DNA from: Streptomyces sp.
GTDB taxonomy: Bacteria; Actinomycetota; Actinomycetes; Streptomycetales; Streptomycetaceae
Reading direction: 5' to 3'
NCBI RefSeq assembly: GCF_031178505.1
Contig: NZ_JAPSIW010000003.1
Coordinates: 1 to 47,009, forward strand
Length of the DNA: 47,009 bases
The notes beneath the pieces were generated by a model. That model did not search any database. It was not told where the DNA came from and worked only from the letters and a program-made list of their open reading frames with translations. Positions 33,499-41,692 of the stretch are shown one piece after another. Position 1 is the first letter of the stretch, and each line of letters opens with the position of its first letter. Position numbers and translations under genes: made by a program.

Positions 33499-33806
33499 TG
33501 GGAAGGCACGCAGTGCGAGCGGGTCCGCTGCCGGACCGCGACGTGGTCTTCCGCCCCACCCGCCGCGACATCGACCCCGTCACCGGGGAGCCGACGGCGT
33601 ATGCCCTGTGGGACCGGCACGGATGGCAGGAGCACGGCGAGTGCTGGCTGTGGTGTGGCCGCGACGACGTCGAGGTGACGTGGATCGGGCCCGTTCGGTC
33701 GAGCGGCATACACGCGGATCTCTTCGCGTGCCGCGCATGCCTGTACGAACTGGACCAGCGCGTCCTGGAGGCCAACATGCGCCGGGACGTGGCCGTCCTC
33801 CCGTGA
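33498..33806 (+). CDS. Hypothetical protein, 102 residues
   Basis: It starts at ATG 33498 within the stop of the RsbW-like gene, so it is co-transcribed and probably translationally coupled. It contains RPTRRDIDPVTGEPTAYALW, a Trp/Cys-rich centre (CWLWCGRDDVEVTWIGPV) and FACRACLYELDQRV. The CxxC and the earlier cysteines might bind metal. I do not recognise a family. Its position between the ATPase and the candidate precursor peptide suggests it could belong to the peptide locus. Confidence 0.6.
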   Translation: MGRHAVRAGPLPDRDVVFRPTRRDIDPVTGEPTAYALWDRHGWQEHGECWLWCGRDDVEVTWIGPVRSSGIHADLFACRACLYELDQRVLEANMRRDVAVLP

Positions 33807-33868
33807 GCAGCCGAGCCGCCTGGCCGTAGGCGCAGAGCTGCGGCTCACCGTGCCACCCGATAGACCGG

Positions 33869-33906
33869 CGCCTCACGGAACCCGTCTCCCCCAGGGCCGT
33901 GAGGCG
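33869..33906 (+). terminator. Hairpin before the candidate precursor gene
   Basis: CGCCTCACGG (33869-33878) pairs perfectly with CCGTGAGGCG (33897-33906) around an 18-nt loop. It lies between the hypothetical gene and the small peptide gene and could end the upstream transcript or protect the peptide mRNA. There is no T-run. Confidence 0.4.
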
Positions 33907-33961
33907 GCCATGACCTCCCGCCGGGCCCCTGGTGGGAGACCCGAAGAGGAAGGAGCACGAG

Positions 33962-34129
33962 GTGGAAGAGCGCACGGCGTCACAGCCGGCCCGTAGCGGC
34001 CTGCTGATGGCGGTCGAAGAGCTTACCGCCGTGCACGACCGGTACGACGGTCTCCGTTCCGACAACTCCGGAAGTTCCGGCGACGCGCCGTGGCCGGGCG
34101 GCGACGGCAACCTGCACGACGGCGAGTAG
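33962..34129 (+). CDS. Candidate RiPP precursor peptide (55 residues)
   Basis: GTG 33962 follows GGAAGGAG (33948-33955) at a good distance. An in-frame GTG at 33932 lacks a ribosome site. The N-terminal part is charged and helical (SGLLMAVEELTAVHDRYDG, leader-like). The C-terminal 25 residues switch to Ser/Gly/Asp with a single Trp and Pro pair (SGSSGDAPWPGGDGNLHDGE), like a core peptide. Immediately downstream come a hairpin, a JmjC-type oxygenase gene, an aldo/keto reductase-like gene and a kinase-like gene. A modified-peptide function is inferred from this arrangement. I know no named precursor family that it fits. Confidence 0.55.
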   Translation: MEERTASQPARSGLLMAVEELTAVHDRYDGLRSDNSGSSGDAPWPGGDGNLHDGE

Positions 34130-34140
34130 GTACGCACGAG

Positions 34141-34180
34141 CGGCTGGGGCCGTCACGGATGGCCGTGCCGGCCCCAGCCG
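34141..34180 (+). terminator. Strong hairpin after the peptide gene
   Basis: A perfect 12-bp GC-rich stem (34141-34152 with 34169-34180) encloses a loop with a further 5-bp stem (CACGG/CCGTG). It begins 11 bp after the peptide stop and ends 38 bp before the oxygenase start. This is the typical place of a partial terminator that keeps precursor mRNA above enzyme mRNA. Confidence 0.6.
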
Positions 34181-34218
34181 TGTCCGCATCAGGTGACCAC
34201 ACCGTTGGAGGCACAGCG

Positions 34219-35415
34219 ATGGAACATCGGTTGATCGAAGCGATCGAGACGGCACTCGGGTGGGGTGGGGCCGCGGAGCTGGGCAAGGACTTCGCGCGGG
34301 GCGAGCTGGACGACTCCGCACTGCTCTCCCGCCTCCTGACCCCCAACCGGCTGCTCGACATCGCCATGCGCAGAAGCCTGAACCGCCCCCAGTTCCGGTG
34401 TTTCCAGAACGGCGTGGAGGTGCACCCCGCCGTCTACTACACCGACAGCGTCAGCCCCCGAGGCCAGAGCATCCCCATGGTCAACATGCGCAGCCTCGGG
34501 AACCTCCTGCGAGACGGCGCGACGCTCATCCTCGACCAGGCCAACGTCTTCGACCCGACGATGGAGGTCGCGTGCCGAGCGCTGCAGTGGTGGTCCCAGG
34601 AGCGTGTTCAGGTCAACGCGTACCTGACGACGAACGACGCCGCCGGATTTCCCCTGCACTGGGACGACCACGACGTCGTGATCGTGCAGCTCGCAGGCGA
34701 AAAGGAATGGGAAGTGCGAGCCGCCTCCCGCAAGGTCCCCATGTACCGGGACTCCGACCCAAACAACACCCCGAGTGACGAGATCATCTGGTCCGGCGTG
34801 ATGAGGACGGGCGACGTCATGCACATCCCCCGAGGCCACTGGCACCAGGCGACCCGGACCGGCAGCGGCTCGGGGAAGAGCCTCCACGTCACCTTCGGCA
34901 TCACGAAACGCACCGGCGCCAATTGGCTCGCCTGGCTTGCCGATTGGTGCCGCGAGCGCGAGATCTTCAGGCACGATCTCGACCGCTGGCGAGGTCCCGA
35001 CGGCGCGTCTCTGACCGAGGCCGCGGCGACACTGCTCGACGCGCGCTCCCCGGCCGACTACTTGGTCGCGTACGAACAGGAGACGACACTGCCTCGGCAC
35101 GTGCCGTTTCTCGACATACTCGGGCCGCTCGACGCCGTGGTGTGCACCACCCACTTCCCTCCGCGGATCCGGGAGAGCGGGGAGACCGTCGACGTCTTGG
35201 CCGCGGGGAAGAAGCTGACCCTCGCGGCCAAGGCTTTGCCGGCGCTGCGTCTGCTCTTGAGCGGTAGGCCGGTCGTGCTGGAACACGCCGTGGCCGTAGT
35301 CGGGGCCGACGCGGCAGAAGTCGCCGGGATCCTGGTGGAGGAGGAGCTGTGCGCGGTCCTGACCCCCGAGTTGTCCTCGGGCTACACCGGTCTCGTCACG
35401 AGCGCCGGCTTCTGA
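34219..35415 (+). CDS. JmjC-type cupin oxygenase (2-oxoglutarate/Fe(II) family)
   Basis: A 398-residue protein starting at ATG 34219. The metal-binding HxD is in GFPLHWDDHDVVIVQLAG (about 142-159) and the distal His in MHIPRGHWHQA (about 200), with KEWEVR between. This is the layout of bacterial JmjC/ribosomal-oxygenase-like (ROX) cupins that hydroxylate protein or peptide side chains. A winged-helix-like C-terminal region is also common in that group. The neighbouring small peptide gene suggests a peptide substrate. Its end overlaps the next reading frame by 67 bp. Confidence 0.8.
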   Translation: MEHRLIEAIETALGWGGAAELGKDFARGELDDSALLSRLLTPNRLLDIAMRRSLNRPQFRCFQNGVEVHPAVYYTDSVSPRGQSIPMVNMRSLGNLLRDGATLILDQANVFDPTMEVACRALQWWSQERVQVNAYLTTNDAAGFPLHWDDHDVVIVQLAGEKEWEVRAASRKVPMYRDSDPNNTPSDEIIWSGVMRTGDVMHIPRGHWHQATRTGSGSGKSLHVTFGITKRTGANWLAWLADWCREREIFRHDLDRWRGPDGASLTEAAATLLDARSPADYLVAYEQETTLPRHVPFLDILGPLDAVVCTTHFPPRIRESGETVDVLAAGKKLTLAAKALPALRLLLSGRPVVLEHAVAVVGADAAEVAGILVEEELCAVLTPELSSGYTGLVTSAGF

Positions 35416-36206
35416 CCGGAGCGCTGGATCTGGGCGTCACCGCGCTCGACACCAGCACCAACTACTTCGGCTTCCGCTCGCACCGGATCCTGGCCGGGAT
35501 CGCCGATGACCTGCTGCCGAAGTTCACGGTCTCCACGAAGGTCGGCTACTTCCCAGGGCACGGTGGGGCGGAGCACTCACTGGATCCCCTACGGCTGACC
35601 TCGGCCGTGGAAGACGTGGCCAAGGACCTCGGTCGGGAGCCGGATCTGGTGTTCCTGCACAACCCGGAACAATCGCTCCGGGAAACTGGCCCGCACCACA
35701 AGGAGGCGCTCGCCGCGGCGTGTACCGCCTTGGAGGACGCCACAGAGAAGGGGCTGTGCGCTGCATGGGGCGTCGCGTCGTGGGATCCGTCCCCGCTGCT
35801 GAGTCTGGTCGACGTGACCGTGCCGAGGCCGTCGGTTCTCATGGTCCGCGCCGGCTTGCTGGTCGGTGCGAAAACGCTGGACGCATCGGACACCCTCGTC
35901 GACGCGTGGGACCTCAATCGCGGTGACATTTGGGGCATGAGCGCCTTCGGGGGCAGCACGAGTGCCCCTGTGTGGGACAAGGTCGACCCGCGCCTCTTCC
36001 TTCAGGACGTCGGCTGGTTCTCCCCCGTCCAGGCGGCGTTCAGAACCGCCTACCACCTACCGCGAGTCGCCTCCATCGCTGTGGGCACCGATGAACCGGC
36101 TCACCTGCGGGAACTCCTAGGAGCCTTGGCAGGCCAGGTGGAGGAGCGGACCGTCCAGGAGTACCGCAGACTCCTCCGCGTCCGCACACGTGATCACCCT
36201 GTCTGA
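35349..36206 (+). CDS. Aldo/keto reductase-like protein
   Basis: A 285-residue protein. The only usable start is GTG 35349, inside the oxygenase gene. The AKR barrel features are visible: GALDLGVTALDTSTNYFG with the conserved Asp and Tyr (about 23-40), VSTKVGYFPG with the Lys (about 59), VFLHNPEQSL with the His (about 101), and a later AAWGVASWDPSPL (about 136). The N-terminus is about 10-15 residues shorter than usual, and the NADPH-binding end is divergent. It could reduce a peptide-derived carbonyl. The tail overlaps the convergent kinase gene by 13 bp. Confidence 0.75.
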   Translation: MRGPDPRVVLGLHRSRHERRLLTGALDLGVTALDTSTNYFGFRSHRILAGIADDLLPKFTVSTKVGYFPGHGGAEHSLDPLRLTSAVEDVAKDLGREPDLVFLHNPEQSLRETGPHHKEALAAACTALEDATEKGLCAAWGVASWDPSPLLSLVDVTVPRPSVLMVRAGLLVGAKTLDASDTLVDAWDLNRGDIWGMSAFGGSTSAPVWDKVDPRLFLQDVGWFSPVQAAFRTAYHLPRVASIAVGTDEPAHLRELLGALAGQVEERTVQEYRRLLRVRTRDHPV

Positions 36207-37051
36207 AGCTCGTCGATGACGTGCTCGGCCATGCGCCGCGCGGGCTCCAACCGAGGATCCTCCGGGTGCGCATACGGTCCGAGGATCTTCGAGCAGACGA
36301 ACAGCGTCATCAGCTTGCCGTCCCGACTTTCGAAGTCCTGTCGACGCTCCTGCCGTACACGGTCGGCCAGAGAAGGGACGGCGAGTGAACTCCCCCATAG
36401 AGAGGCGGAGTCCAGCCCCTGCGGGGCGTTGCCCCAGTCCTCCCAGTCAAAGAGACTGAACACCGGCGCCGTTACGTTGGCCCAGTTCAGGTCTGCGTGG
36501 GCCGGCACCCAACGCTGGACAGTCGTCTCGAAGTCACCGGAAAAGAGGGCCCGAATGGACTCGGTGACCGACGCCTGGGTGATGGTGTCGGTATCCGGTG
36601 TAGCGACCCGCCCGGTTCGGTGCGCTGCCAGCGCGCCCAGGGAGGCGTTCAATCCAGCCCACCACTCGTTCGGGATCTCGGGGTCCTCACTCAAAACGGC
36701 GTTACCGACGGGACGGGCCGGCAGGAGGTCGGTCTCGTCGGCCCGCCACATCACCGTGGCGTTCGTGTCCCGCCAGACCACGCATCCCCGCCATGTCGGC
36801 TGGGAGACGCCATCCAGGCGGGCGGCACACTCGGCGCCGTTCCATCCTTGATCGGTGATCTTGTCGAGCAGGCGTCGTTCGATGCGAACCCAAGTTTCAC
36901 GGTCTGTCCGGGCGCCCACGGACCGGCGCTTGCGAACCACCGTGTCCGGGAGGAAACGCACCTGAAGAGACCGCGCGACGCGGTCCAGGATCTCGTCAAC
37001 CGGCTGTACGCGTAGGTCAACAGCCTGGCTCGTGGAGACCGGGAGCGACAT
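36194..37051 (-). CDS. Aminoglycoside-phosphotransferase-like kinase
   Basis: A 285-residue protein from ATG 37051 (minus strand). The kinase motifs are the Brenner-type HADLNWANVTAP (about 186-197, catalytic Asp and Asn) and FSLFDWEDWG (about 200-208, metal-binding Asp). The N-lobe is poorly conserved, with no clear glycine loop, but has VRKRRSVGARTDRETWVRIE with a candidate Lys (about 30-49). APH-fold proteins phosphorylate small molecules or peptides. It is convergent to the reductase-like gene, so it may either belong to the peptide locus or be a self-resistance gene. Confidence 0.78.
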   Translation of the reverse strand: MSLPVSTSQAVDLRVQPVDEILDRVARSLQVRFLPDTVVRKRRSVGARTDRETWVRIERRLLDKITDQGWNGAECAARLDGVSQPTWRGCVVWRDTNATVMWRADETDLLPARPVGNAVLSEDPEIPNEWWAGLNASLGALAAHRTGRVATPDTDTITQASVTESIRALFSGDFETTVQRWVPAHADLNWANVTAPVFSLFDWEDWGNAPQGLDSASLWGSSLAVPSLADRVRQERRQDFESRDGKLMTLFVCSKILGPYAHPEDPRLEPARRMAEHVIDELQTG

Positions 37052-37213
37052 ACAAGCGACCGTAGCAGCGGGGGAGCCAGAGGTCGCCCAACTCTGCATC
37101 TCAGTTCGCCGGCGGCAGACAGCAAAGATCCACGAAGGACTGGCCAACGTCGCAGCGGCATGTGAACCTGGACGACCTTCTTGCAAAGCGCCAGGTCAAA
37201 GAGGTGATTGCCT

Positions 37214-37567
37214 GTGACTGCGGCGTCCTCGAGTCCCGGATTCTCCACCACCGTCGAGGCCCTGCGGCTTCGTGAGTGGCTGCTCGGTCCGGGTCAGGCC
37301 ACGCTCGTGATGGATCAGTTCTCCGCCGACGACTTCCGCCTCGTCGTGGACGACCGCGCGGACGTACACGTCAACTCGAAGGACGGTCGCTTCTACCTCG
37401 GGTGGTTCCCGTTCGGGCGTCCTGGCACCGACGGCGAGGGATGGAAGATCGCCGTCGCCGGAACAGCCAAGGTACGCGGCTACCAGATGACCTTCGACAC
37501 CGAGACGCCAGCCGACATCGTTGCCGCCGCAGTCGCTCGCGTCCTGGAGACCTCTCCGCCGGTGTAA
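37214..37567 (+). CDS. DUF317-like small protein
   Basis: A 117-residue protein. GTG 37214 follows AAGAGGT (37199-37205). TTG 37208 is an alternative. The sequence VHVNSKDGRFYLGWFPFG, then GWKIAVAGTAKVRGYQMTFD and TPADIVAAAVARVLE, follows the Streptomyces DUF317 pattern (a beta-sheet domain ending in a helix with IVAA). DUF317 genes are abundant in Streptomyces and in their mobile elements. The function is unknown. Confidence 0.7.
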   Translation: MTAASSSPGFSTTVEALRLREWLLGPGQATLVMDQFSADDFRLVVDDRADVHVNSKDGRFYLGWFPFGRPGTDGEGWKIAVAGTAKVRGYQMTFDTETPADIVAAAVARVLETSPPV

Positions 37568-38513
37568 CCGTCAGAGGCTCGAGTCGACGCCCTCGGACGC
37601 CCTGGACGTTCGTCCTCCTGAGACTCCGGCGCAGTCGACCCAGTACCCGTTCAGCTTGCGCACCGCTGGCGGTATCAAAATCACCAAGCTCTTGGAGGCG
37701 TACCTGCATCCCGACTTTCCGATCGATCCACCCGCTCCGGCCAGCGTCCCGTCCGCTTGCTGGGTTGGCCCCCGGCACTTGGCCGGTGACGACGGGCGCC
37801 CATTTGACGCCGTCGCCGACACGCTCGCCGGCCTGGGCTGGACGAGCCTGACGCTCGTCCGTGGGCGCCGGGAGCCGGACGAGGCGCCGGAGGACCGTCA
37901 GGTCCTGCGCAGCATCGTCTTGCACATCAGCCCCGATTCCCTGCGGTGGGCGCAGTGGGTCTTGCCGGACGAGCCGTTCCACCTGGGCAACCTGCCGACG
38001 GCCTGGCAAGTGTCCGCTCGTTCGAATCTGGCTGGTCCGCTCGCCCAGTGGTCGGCCTACTTCACCCCGGAGGTCCCCGGAGAGGCCCTTGGCGCCTTCC
38101 TCACCGCGCTCGACGCCCGCGATCAGCCGGTCCTGCCGCTTGGTGGCCCCGAGCTGGTCCTTGACGTGGTTACGGCACACGGTTGGCTGCGTGACGTAGA
38201 CCAGCCCGGCACGGGCGCGGTGGATCCGACGTTCGCCTCCCACCTTCGCCTCGGCGAGGTGCCGCCCCTCATCCAGGATGGCGATCCATTGGCACTGTTG
38301 GCTGAGGCTGGCGAGGCGGTCCTGGCCGGGTGGCAGGCGTGGGCCGAGCCGGTGCTCGGCGCGGGCTACCTGTGGGCCGCTTCGTTCAGCAGCAGCGTGC
38401 CGCACGACCTCGTCGCCGCCTTCGCCGACTCCCTCAGCTCCAGCGCACCGGTCCTGCGCCGGGTGCTCCCGGAGAGCACACGCGACCGCCTCCTGCGCGC
38501 TCCAGCCAGCTAG
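37521..38513 (+). CDS. DUF317-domain protein
   Basis: The frame runs from TTG 37521, but the first 45 or so codons overlap the previous gene and read poorly, so the true start may be near TTG 37653. From there the protein shows PSACWVGPRHLAGDD, DTLAGLGWTSLTLVRG and VLHISPDSLRWAQWVL (first domain), then WSAYFTPEVPGEALGAFLTAL (two DUF317-type repeats), and an Ala-rich helical end. It follows the smaller DUF317 gene as usual for tandem pairs. A strong terminator stands 17 bp after the stop. The function is unknown. Confidence 0.68.
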   Translation: MPPQSLASWRPLRRCNRQRLESTPSDALDVRPPETPAQSTQYPFSLRTAGGIKITKLLEAYLHPDFPIDPPAPASVPSACWVGPRHLAGDDGRPFDAVADTLAGLGWTSLTLVRGRREPDEAPEDRQVLRSIVLHISPDSLRWAQWVLPDEPFHLGNLPTAWQVSARSNLAGPLAQWSAYFTPEVPGEALGAFLTALDARDQPVLPLGGPELVLDVVTAHGWLRDVDQPGTGAVDPTFASHLRLGEVPPLIQDGDPLALLAEAGEAVLAGWQAWAEPVLGAGYLWAASFSSSVPHDLVAAFADSLSSSAPVLRRVLPESTRDRLLRAPAS

Positions 38514-38529
38514 GCCATCCAACGCATGG

Positions 38530-38562
38530 AAGCCGGGCCTCCCCTCGGGGAGGCCCGGCTTT
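38530..38562 (+). terminator. Rho-independent-type terminator after the DUF317 genes
   Basis: A perfect stem of about 15 bp (AAGCCGGGCCTCCCC paired with its complement) with a tiny TC/GA loop, ending in TTTATGTT. The best-formed terminator in the window. Confidence 0.85.
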
Positions 38563-38766
38563 ATGTTGCTGTGCCCTGGTCGGCGTCCTCATGCGTCACG
38601 GCTTGAGGTTGTTGAGAGCGGTCCGCCTCCACGCCTGATGCTTCGTTCTGCGTGACGAGTCCTACCGGCTATCGCTTGGAACGCACACGCCTCTGTGCCA
38701 GATGCCGGAGCGGTCGTCGGAGCTGGTCACCAGCGCGTGGGGTACGTATCGGCGCGGGGGCCAGGG

Positions 38767-39147
38767 TTAGAAGGCGTAGGGGGTGAAGGGACGGATTGGG
38801 TCGACGATAAGCCCAAGGAGGCGATCGAGCTCCGCTCGCTCGTCCTCATTCATGAGCTCGACAGCGTTGCCGAGTATCTTCACGTCGAGCCGATCCCAGA
38901 ACGGGGCCAAGAACTGGTCGAGGGCATCCGGGGCTCCGTCCAGAGTGCGCCGGTAGTCCTCGTAGCGCTTGAGCTGCGTCCTAGCCTCTGCGAAATCGTC
39001 GCGAGTGACCTCGTCAATGAGGCTCTGCTCGTGCTTGCTGAACGGGCGCCCGTCGAGGTGGTACCAGTTGCCGGTCTCTATTCGGCGCTCGGCGTCCGTG
39101 TCGCAGAACAGGACGACGGTCTCCGGTCGTGCTTGGGTCTTGGGCAT
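38767..39147 (-). CDS. Hypothetical protein beside the mobilisation genes (126 residues)
   Basis: ATG 39147 (minus strand) has an AGGAGG-type ribosome site (CCAGGAGGAGC upstream), so I prefer it over the longer frame from 39186. The protein is acidic and helical (SKHEQSLIDEVTRDDFAEAR, DALDQFLAPFWDRLDVKILG, ELMNEDERAELDRLL). No family is recognised. It lies 103 bp beyond the relaxase stop on the same strand and may be part of the mobilisation operon. Confidence 0.65.
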   Translation of the reverse strand: MPKTQARPETVVLFCDTDAERRIETGNWYHLDGRPFSKHEQSLIDEVTRDDFAEARTQLKRYEDYRRTLDGAPDALDQFLAPFWDRLDVKILGNAVELMNEDERAELDRLLGLIVDPIRPFTPYAF

Positions 39148-39249
39148 ACGGGAGCTCCTCCTGGGAGTGGGTGGGTGAGACATCAATGGTCGGGAGAATC
39201 GCCGGTTTGCCCAACCGGCGATCGTCGGCTATGTTGCGTCGCTTTCCGG

Positions 39250-40986
39250 TCAGCGGCGGCGGCTGGAAGAGTTCGCGGTGTCCTGCGCCAGCGGCGTGTT
39301 GGGCACTGAGGGCTTCTGGCGGTGACTGCCTTGGGTGAGTGCCTCGTGAGAGCTTTCGGACAGGGTGGGCAGGTGGGCGCTGTGGCGCAGGCGCCAGACG
39401 AGGACGTCGCTGATCGAGGTGGCGGTGTCGAGCTCGCGCCGCCGGGCAGCGTCGGCCAGCAGAGCTGCCGGGTCGTGGCCGGCCTTCCGGGTGTCGTCGA
39501 GGGTGGTGGCCAGTGCGGACCAGCCGCCCTCGGCCAGGATCCGTTCTGCCAGCTCGGGTAGCACGTGGTGAACAAGGTCGGCCTGCCGCTGCCGGACGCG
39601 CGGGGCCAGGCGCCGGCCTCGCTGGCCCAGTGCGGCCAGGGGCTCCCGCGCAGCGGCCTGGTAGGCGGCGCGCAGATGCTCGGCGGTTTGTCGGGCTGCT
39701 GCGGCCTGCTGACTGTGGTGGTTCTTGGCGTGCCAGTTCGCCGCGGCGATGGCAAGGAAGAACGCCATGTCGATGAGCATCGCGGTGGTGGCGCCGTCTT
39801 CCCCTCGGCCGAGCGCCGGCCCGCTGTGGACGAGGTCGCGGGCGGCTTGACGCAGGGTCCGGGCATGCCCGCGTACGGCCCTCACGTGGGAACGGCTGGC
39901 CCGCTCGAACACGAATGCTGCCTCGCGGAGTTCGGCGCGGGTGTGGGCGGCGGACGTTTTGGCCAGCGCGTCCAGTACCTCACCCGCCGCAGCGATCTGG
40001 GCCGCTGCTGTGCCGTCGTCACTCTGGTCGATGATCAGCAGGGCCTGCCAGGTAGCGGCGGTGGCCCTGCGGCGCGCGAACGCGGGACCCGTCATGTCCG
40101 GCAGGGCGGGCTGCTGCGGCCCGGAGCCATCCGCTGTAGTGGGCTCCGCGGGCAGGGCCCAGCGTTCGCGGATGCGGGGGAGGGACAGATCGGGTGCGAG
40201 TTTCGAACCGGAGTAGAAGACCGGCTCCCCGTCCTTGTTGTGGTCGTCGGGCAGGGCGACCTTGTAGCCGAGCAGGTCGCCGGAGGGCGCGATGCGCTTG
40301 CGGATCAGCAGACCGGCGGCGGCCAGGCGATCGAAGAACTCCTCCGTGGAGGCGGTGCCTGCGGCGGCGCGGCGGACGGTCTCGCGCAGTTCCTCACGCG
40401 CGGTGCGCTCGCGGCCTTCCCGTTTAGCTTTGTGGCGTTCGGCGCTGGTGGGCCGCTGGGCGGCAGTGCCGTCGCCGGCGTGGAGGCGGCGCAGCCCGTA
40501 GTCGATCTCGATCTTGCGGGCTTCGTCCTGGGAACGTTTGCCGTCCCGGCGGAGGCGGGCCTGGCGGCCGTCCTCGCGGACGATGGTGGCGATGATGTGG
40601 ATGTGGTCGTCGGCGTGCCGGACCGCCGCCCATCGGCAGGCGGCGTCGTCGCCGTCGGGTGCGATGCCGGTTGCGGCGACCATCCTGCGGGCGATCTCGC
40701 CCCACTGCTCGTCCAAGAGGATCGGGTCTTCGGGGGCGGCGCGTACCGACAGGTGCCACACGTGCTCGGTCGGCCGTCGGCTCTCGGGCAGGGCCATGAC
40801 TGGCTGGTCGAGCAGCCGCTGGAGAGCGCCGTACGTGGCGTCGAGGTCTCGGCCGGGATCGGGGGCAAGGCTGTCCCATGCAGCCACCAGGTGCGGGTCG
40901 ATGTGCTCCTCGTGCGTGCCAGGGCCGTACAGGTAGTGGAGCAGGCCGATGGTGCGCGTGCCCCTGGCATGGACGCGTGGGATCAC
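39250..40986 (-). CDS. Relaxase/mobilisation nuclease (MobA/VirD2-like)
   Basis: A 578-residue DNA-nicking enzyme. The N-terminal relaxase domain shows HLSVRAAPEDPILLDEQW (about 93-110) and the three-histidine metal site in AVRHADDHIHIIATIVRED (about 146-164), preceded by a histidine/tyrosine-containing first motif (TRTIGLLHYLYGPG, about 10-23, with the likely Tyr nucleophiles). The remaining 350 residues are helical, charged and Ala-rich, as in actinobacterial MobA proteins. GTG 40986 overlaps the MobC stop (GTGA). With no conjugation pore or FtsK gene in the island, it would be mobilised by another element such as the neighbouring AICE or a plasmid. Confidence 0.88.
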   Translation of the reverse strand: MIPRVHARGTRTIGLLHYLYGPGTHEEHIDPHLVAAWDSLAPDPGRDLDATYGALQRLLDQPVMALPESRRPTEHVWHLSVRAAPEDPILLDEQWGEIARRMVAATGIAPDGDDAACRWAAVRHADDHIHIIATIVREDGRQARLRRDGKRSQDEARKIEIDYGLRRLHAGDGTAAQRPTSAERHKAKREGRERTAREELRETVRRAAAGTASTEEFFDRLAAAGLLIRKRIAPSGDLLGYKVALPDDHNKDGEPVFYSGSKLAPDLSLPRIRERWALPAEPTTADGSGPQQPALPDMTGPAFARRRATAATWQALLIIDQSDDGTAAAQIAAAGEVLDALAKTSAAHTRAELREAAFVFERASRSHVRAVRGHARTLRQAARDLVHSGPALGRGEDGATTAMLIDMAFFLAIAAANWHAKNHHSQQAAAARQTAEHLRAAYQAAAREPLAALGQRGRRLAPRVRQRQADLVHHVLPELAERILAEGGWSALATTLDDTRKAGHDPAALLADAARRRELDTATSISDVLVWRLRHSAHLPTLSESSHEALTQGSHRQKPSVPNTPLAQDTANSSSRRR

Positions 40987-41645
40987 GCAGCCGCCTGGTT
41001 GTCCAAGTACTGCTGGGTGAAGGCGTCGACCCGCGTGGCGGCGCGCTGGACGGCGGCGAGGACCGCCTCGGCCTGCGGGGCCTCGGCTCCGGAGTTCAGC
41101 GCTCTGGCCACCTGGTTGAGGTTGTTTCCGATCTGCCCGAGGCGCCGCCGCAGCGTGAACAACTCCTGCAGCATCTCCTTCTTGCCTGCGATGTCCGCGG
41201 TGGTGCGGTTGAGGTCACGGGCAGCGTTGAGAGCCGAGCGGGCAAGAAACCCGGCCATGCTCATCCGGCACTCGGCGGCTGCCCGGACGAGCAGTTGGTA
41301 CTCGTCGTCATTCATGCGGCAGCTGGGCTGGCGCACGCGCTTCTTCTCGTCGCGCAGACGCTCACGCTGCTGCACACGGGGCTTCGACGAAGCGGCGTGA
41401 GCACAGTCGGTGCTGTGGCACGCGCGCGGTTCTTCCCTCTCAGGATGCGATCCGCCCTCGGTCGCATCCTGAATGATGGGCGCCCCCCGGTGCCGATCTG
41501 CTCGCACCGCTGTCGGGGCGGGGCAGGCAGGAGCATTGCTCCCGCCGGGAGCAATGCTCCTGCACCAACTTGCTCCCGACGGGGCAGGGGCGGTCGGCAA
41601 GGATTCCTCGTGAGGCTTGGGGTCTTCGTGGTGCGGGGTGTGCAT
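40983..41645 (-). CDS. MobC-like relaxosome accessory protein
   Basis: The conserved part is the C-terminal 120 residues: a basic stretch (RERLRDEKKRVRQPSCRMND), then DEYQLLVRAAAECRMSMAGF (ribbon-helix-helix-like), and LFTLRRRLGQIGNNLNQVARALNSG, the hallmark helix of MobC proteins, which help relaxase bind oriT. The frame is open from 41645, but the first 80 or so residues are Pro/Ala-rich and overlap a perfect palindrome, so the real start may lie at one of the GTG codons near 41350-41370 or at ATG 41315. The stop overlaps the relaxase start. Confidence 0.8.
   Translation of the reverse strand: MHTPHHEDPKPHEESLPTAPAPSGASWCRSIAPGGSNAPACPAPTAVRADRHRGAPIIQDATEGGSHPEREEPRACHSTDCAHAASSKPRVQQRERLRDEKKRVRQPSCRMNDDEYQLLVRAAAECRMSMAGFLARSALNAARDLNRTTADIAGKKEMLQELFTLRRRLGQIGNNLNQVARALNSGAEAPQAEAVLAAVQRAATRVDAFTQQYLDNQAAA
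41528..41562. repeat. 16-bp perfect inverted repeat near mobC (oriT candidate)
   Basis: CAGGAGCATTGCTCCC (41528-41543) is perfectly repeated in reverse complement at 41547-41562 with a 3-bp centre. It lies upstream of the conserved part of mobC, where oriT sites of mobilisable elements commonly sit. It could also act as an operator or attenuator of the mob operon. Confidence 0.5.
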
Positions 41646-41692
41646 GGGGCCCTTCGGGTCGGGGTCTGGTTGGGAGTGTTGGTGCTGGGGAA

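Noticed and set aside
39565-41400. A 611-residue plus-strand frame opposite the relaxase
   Set aside because: The relaxase motifs (three-His site) are on the minus strand. This frame is its complement.
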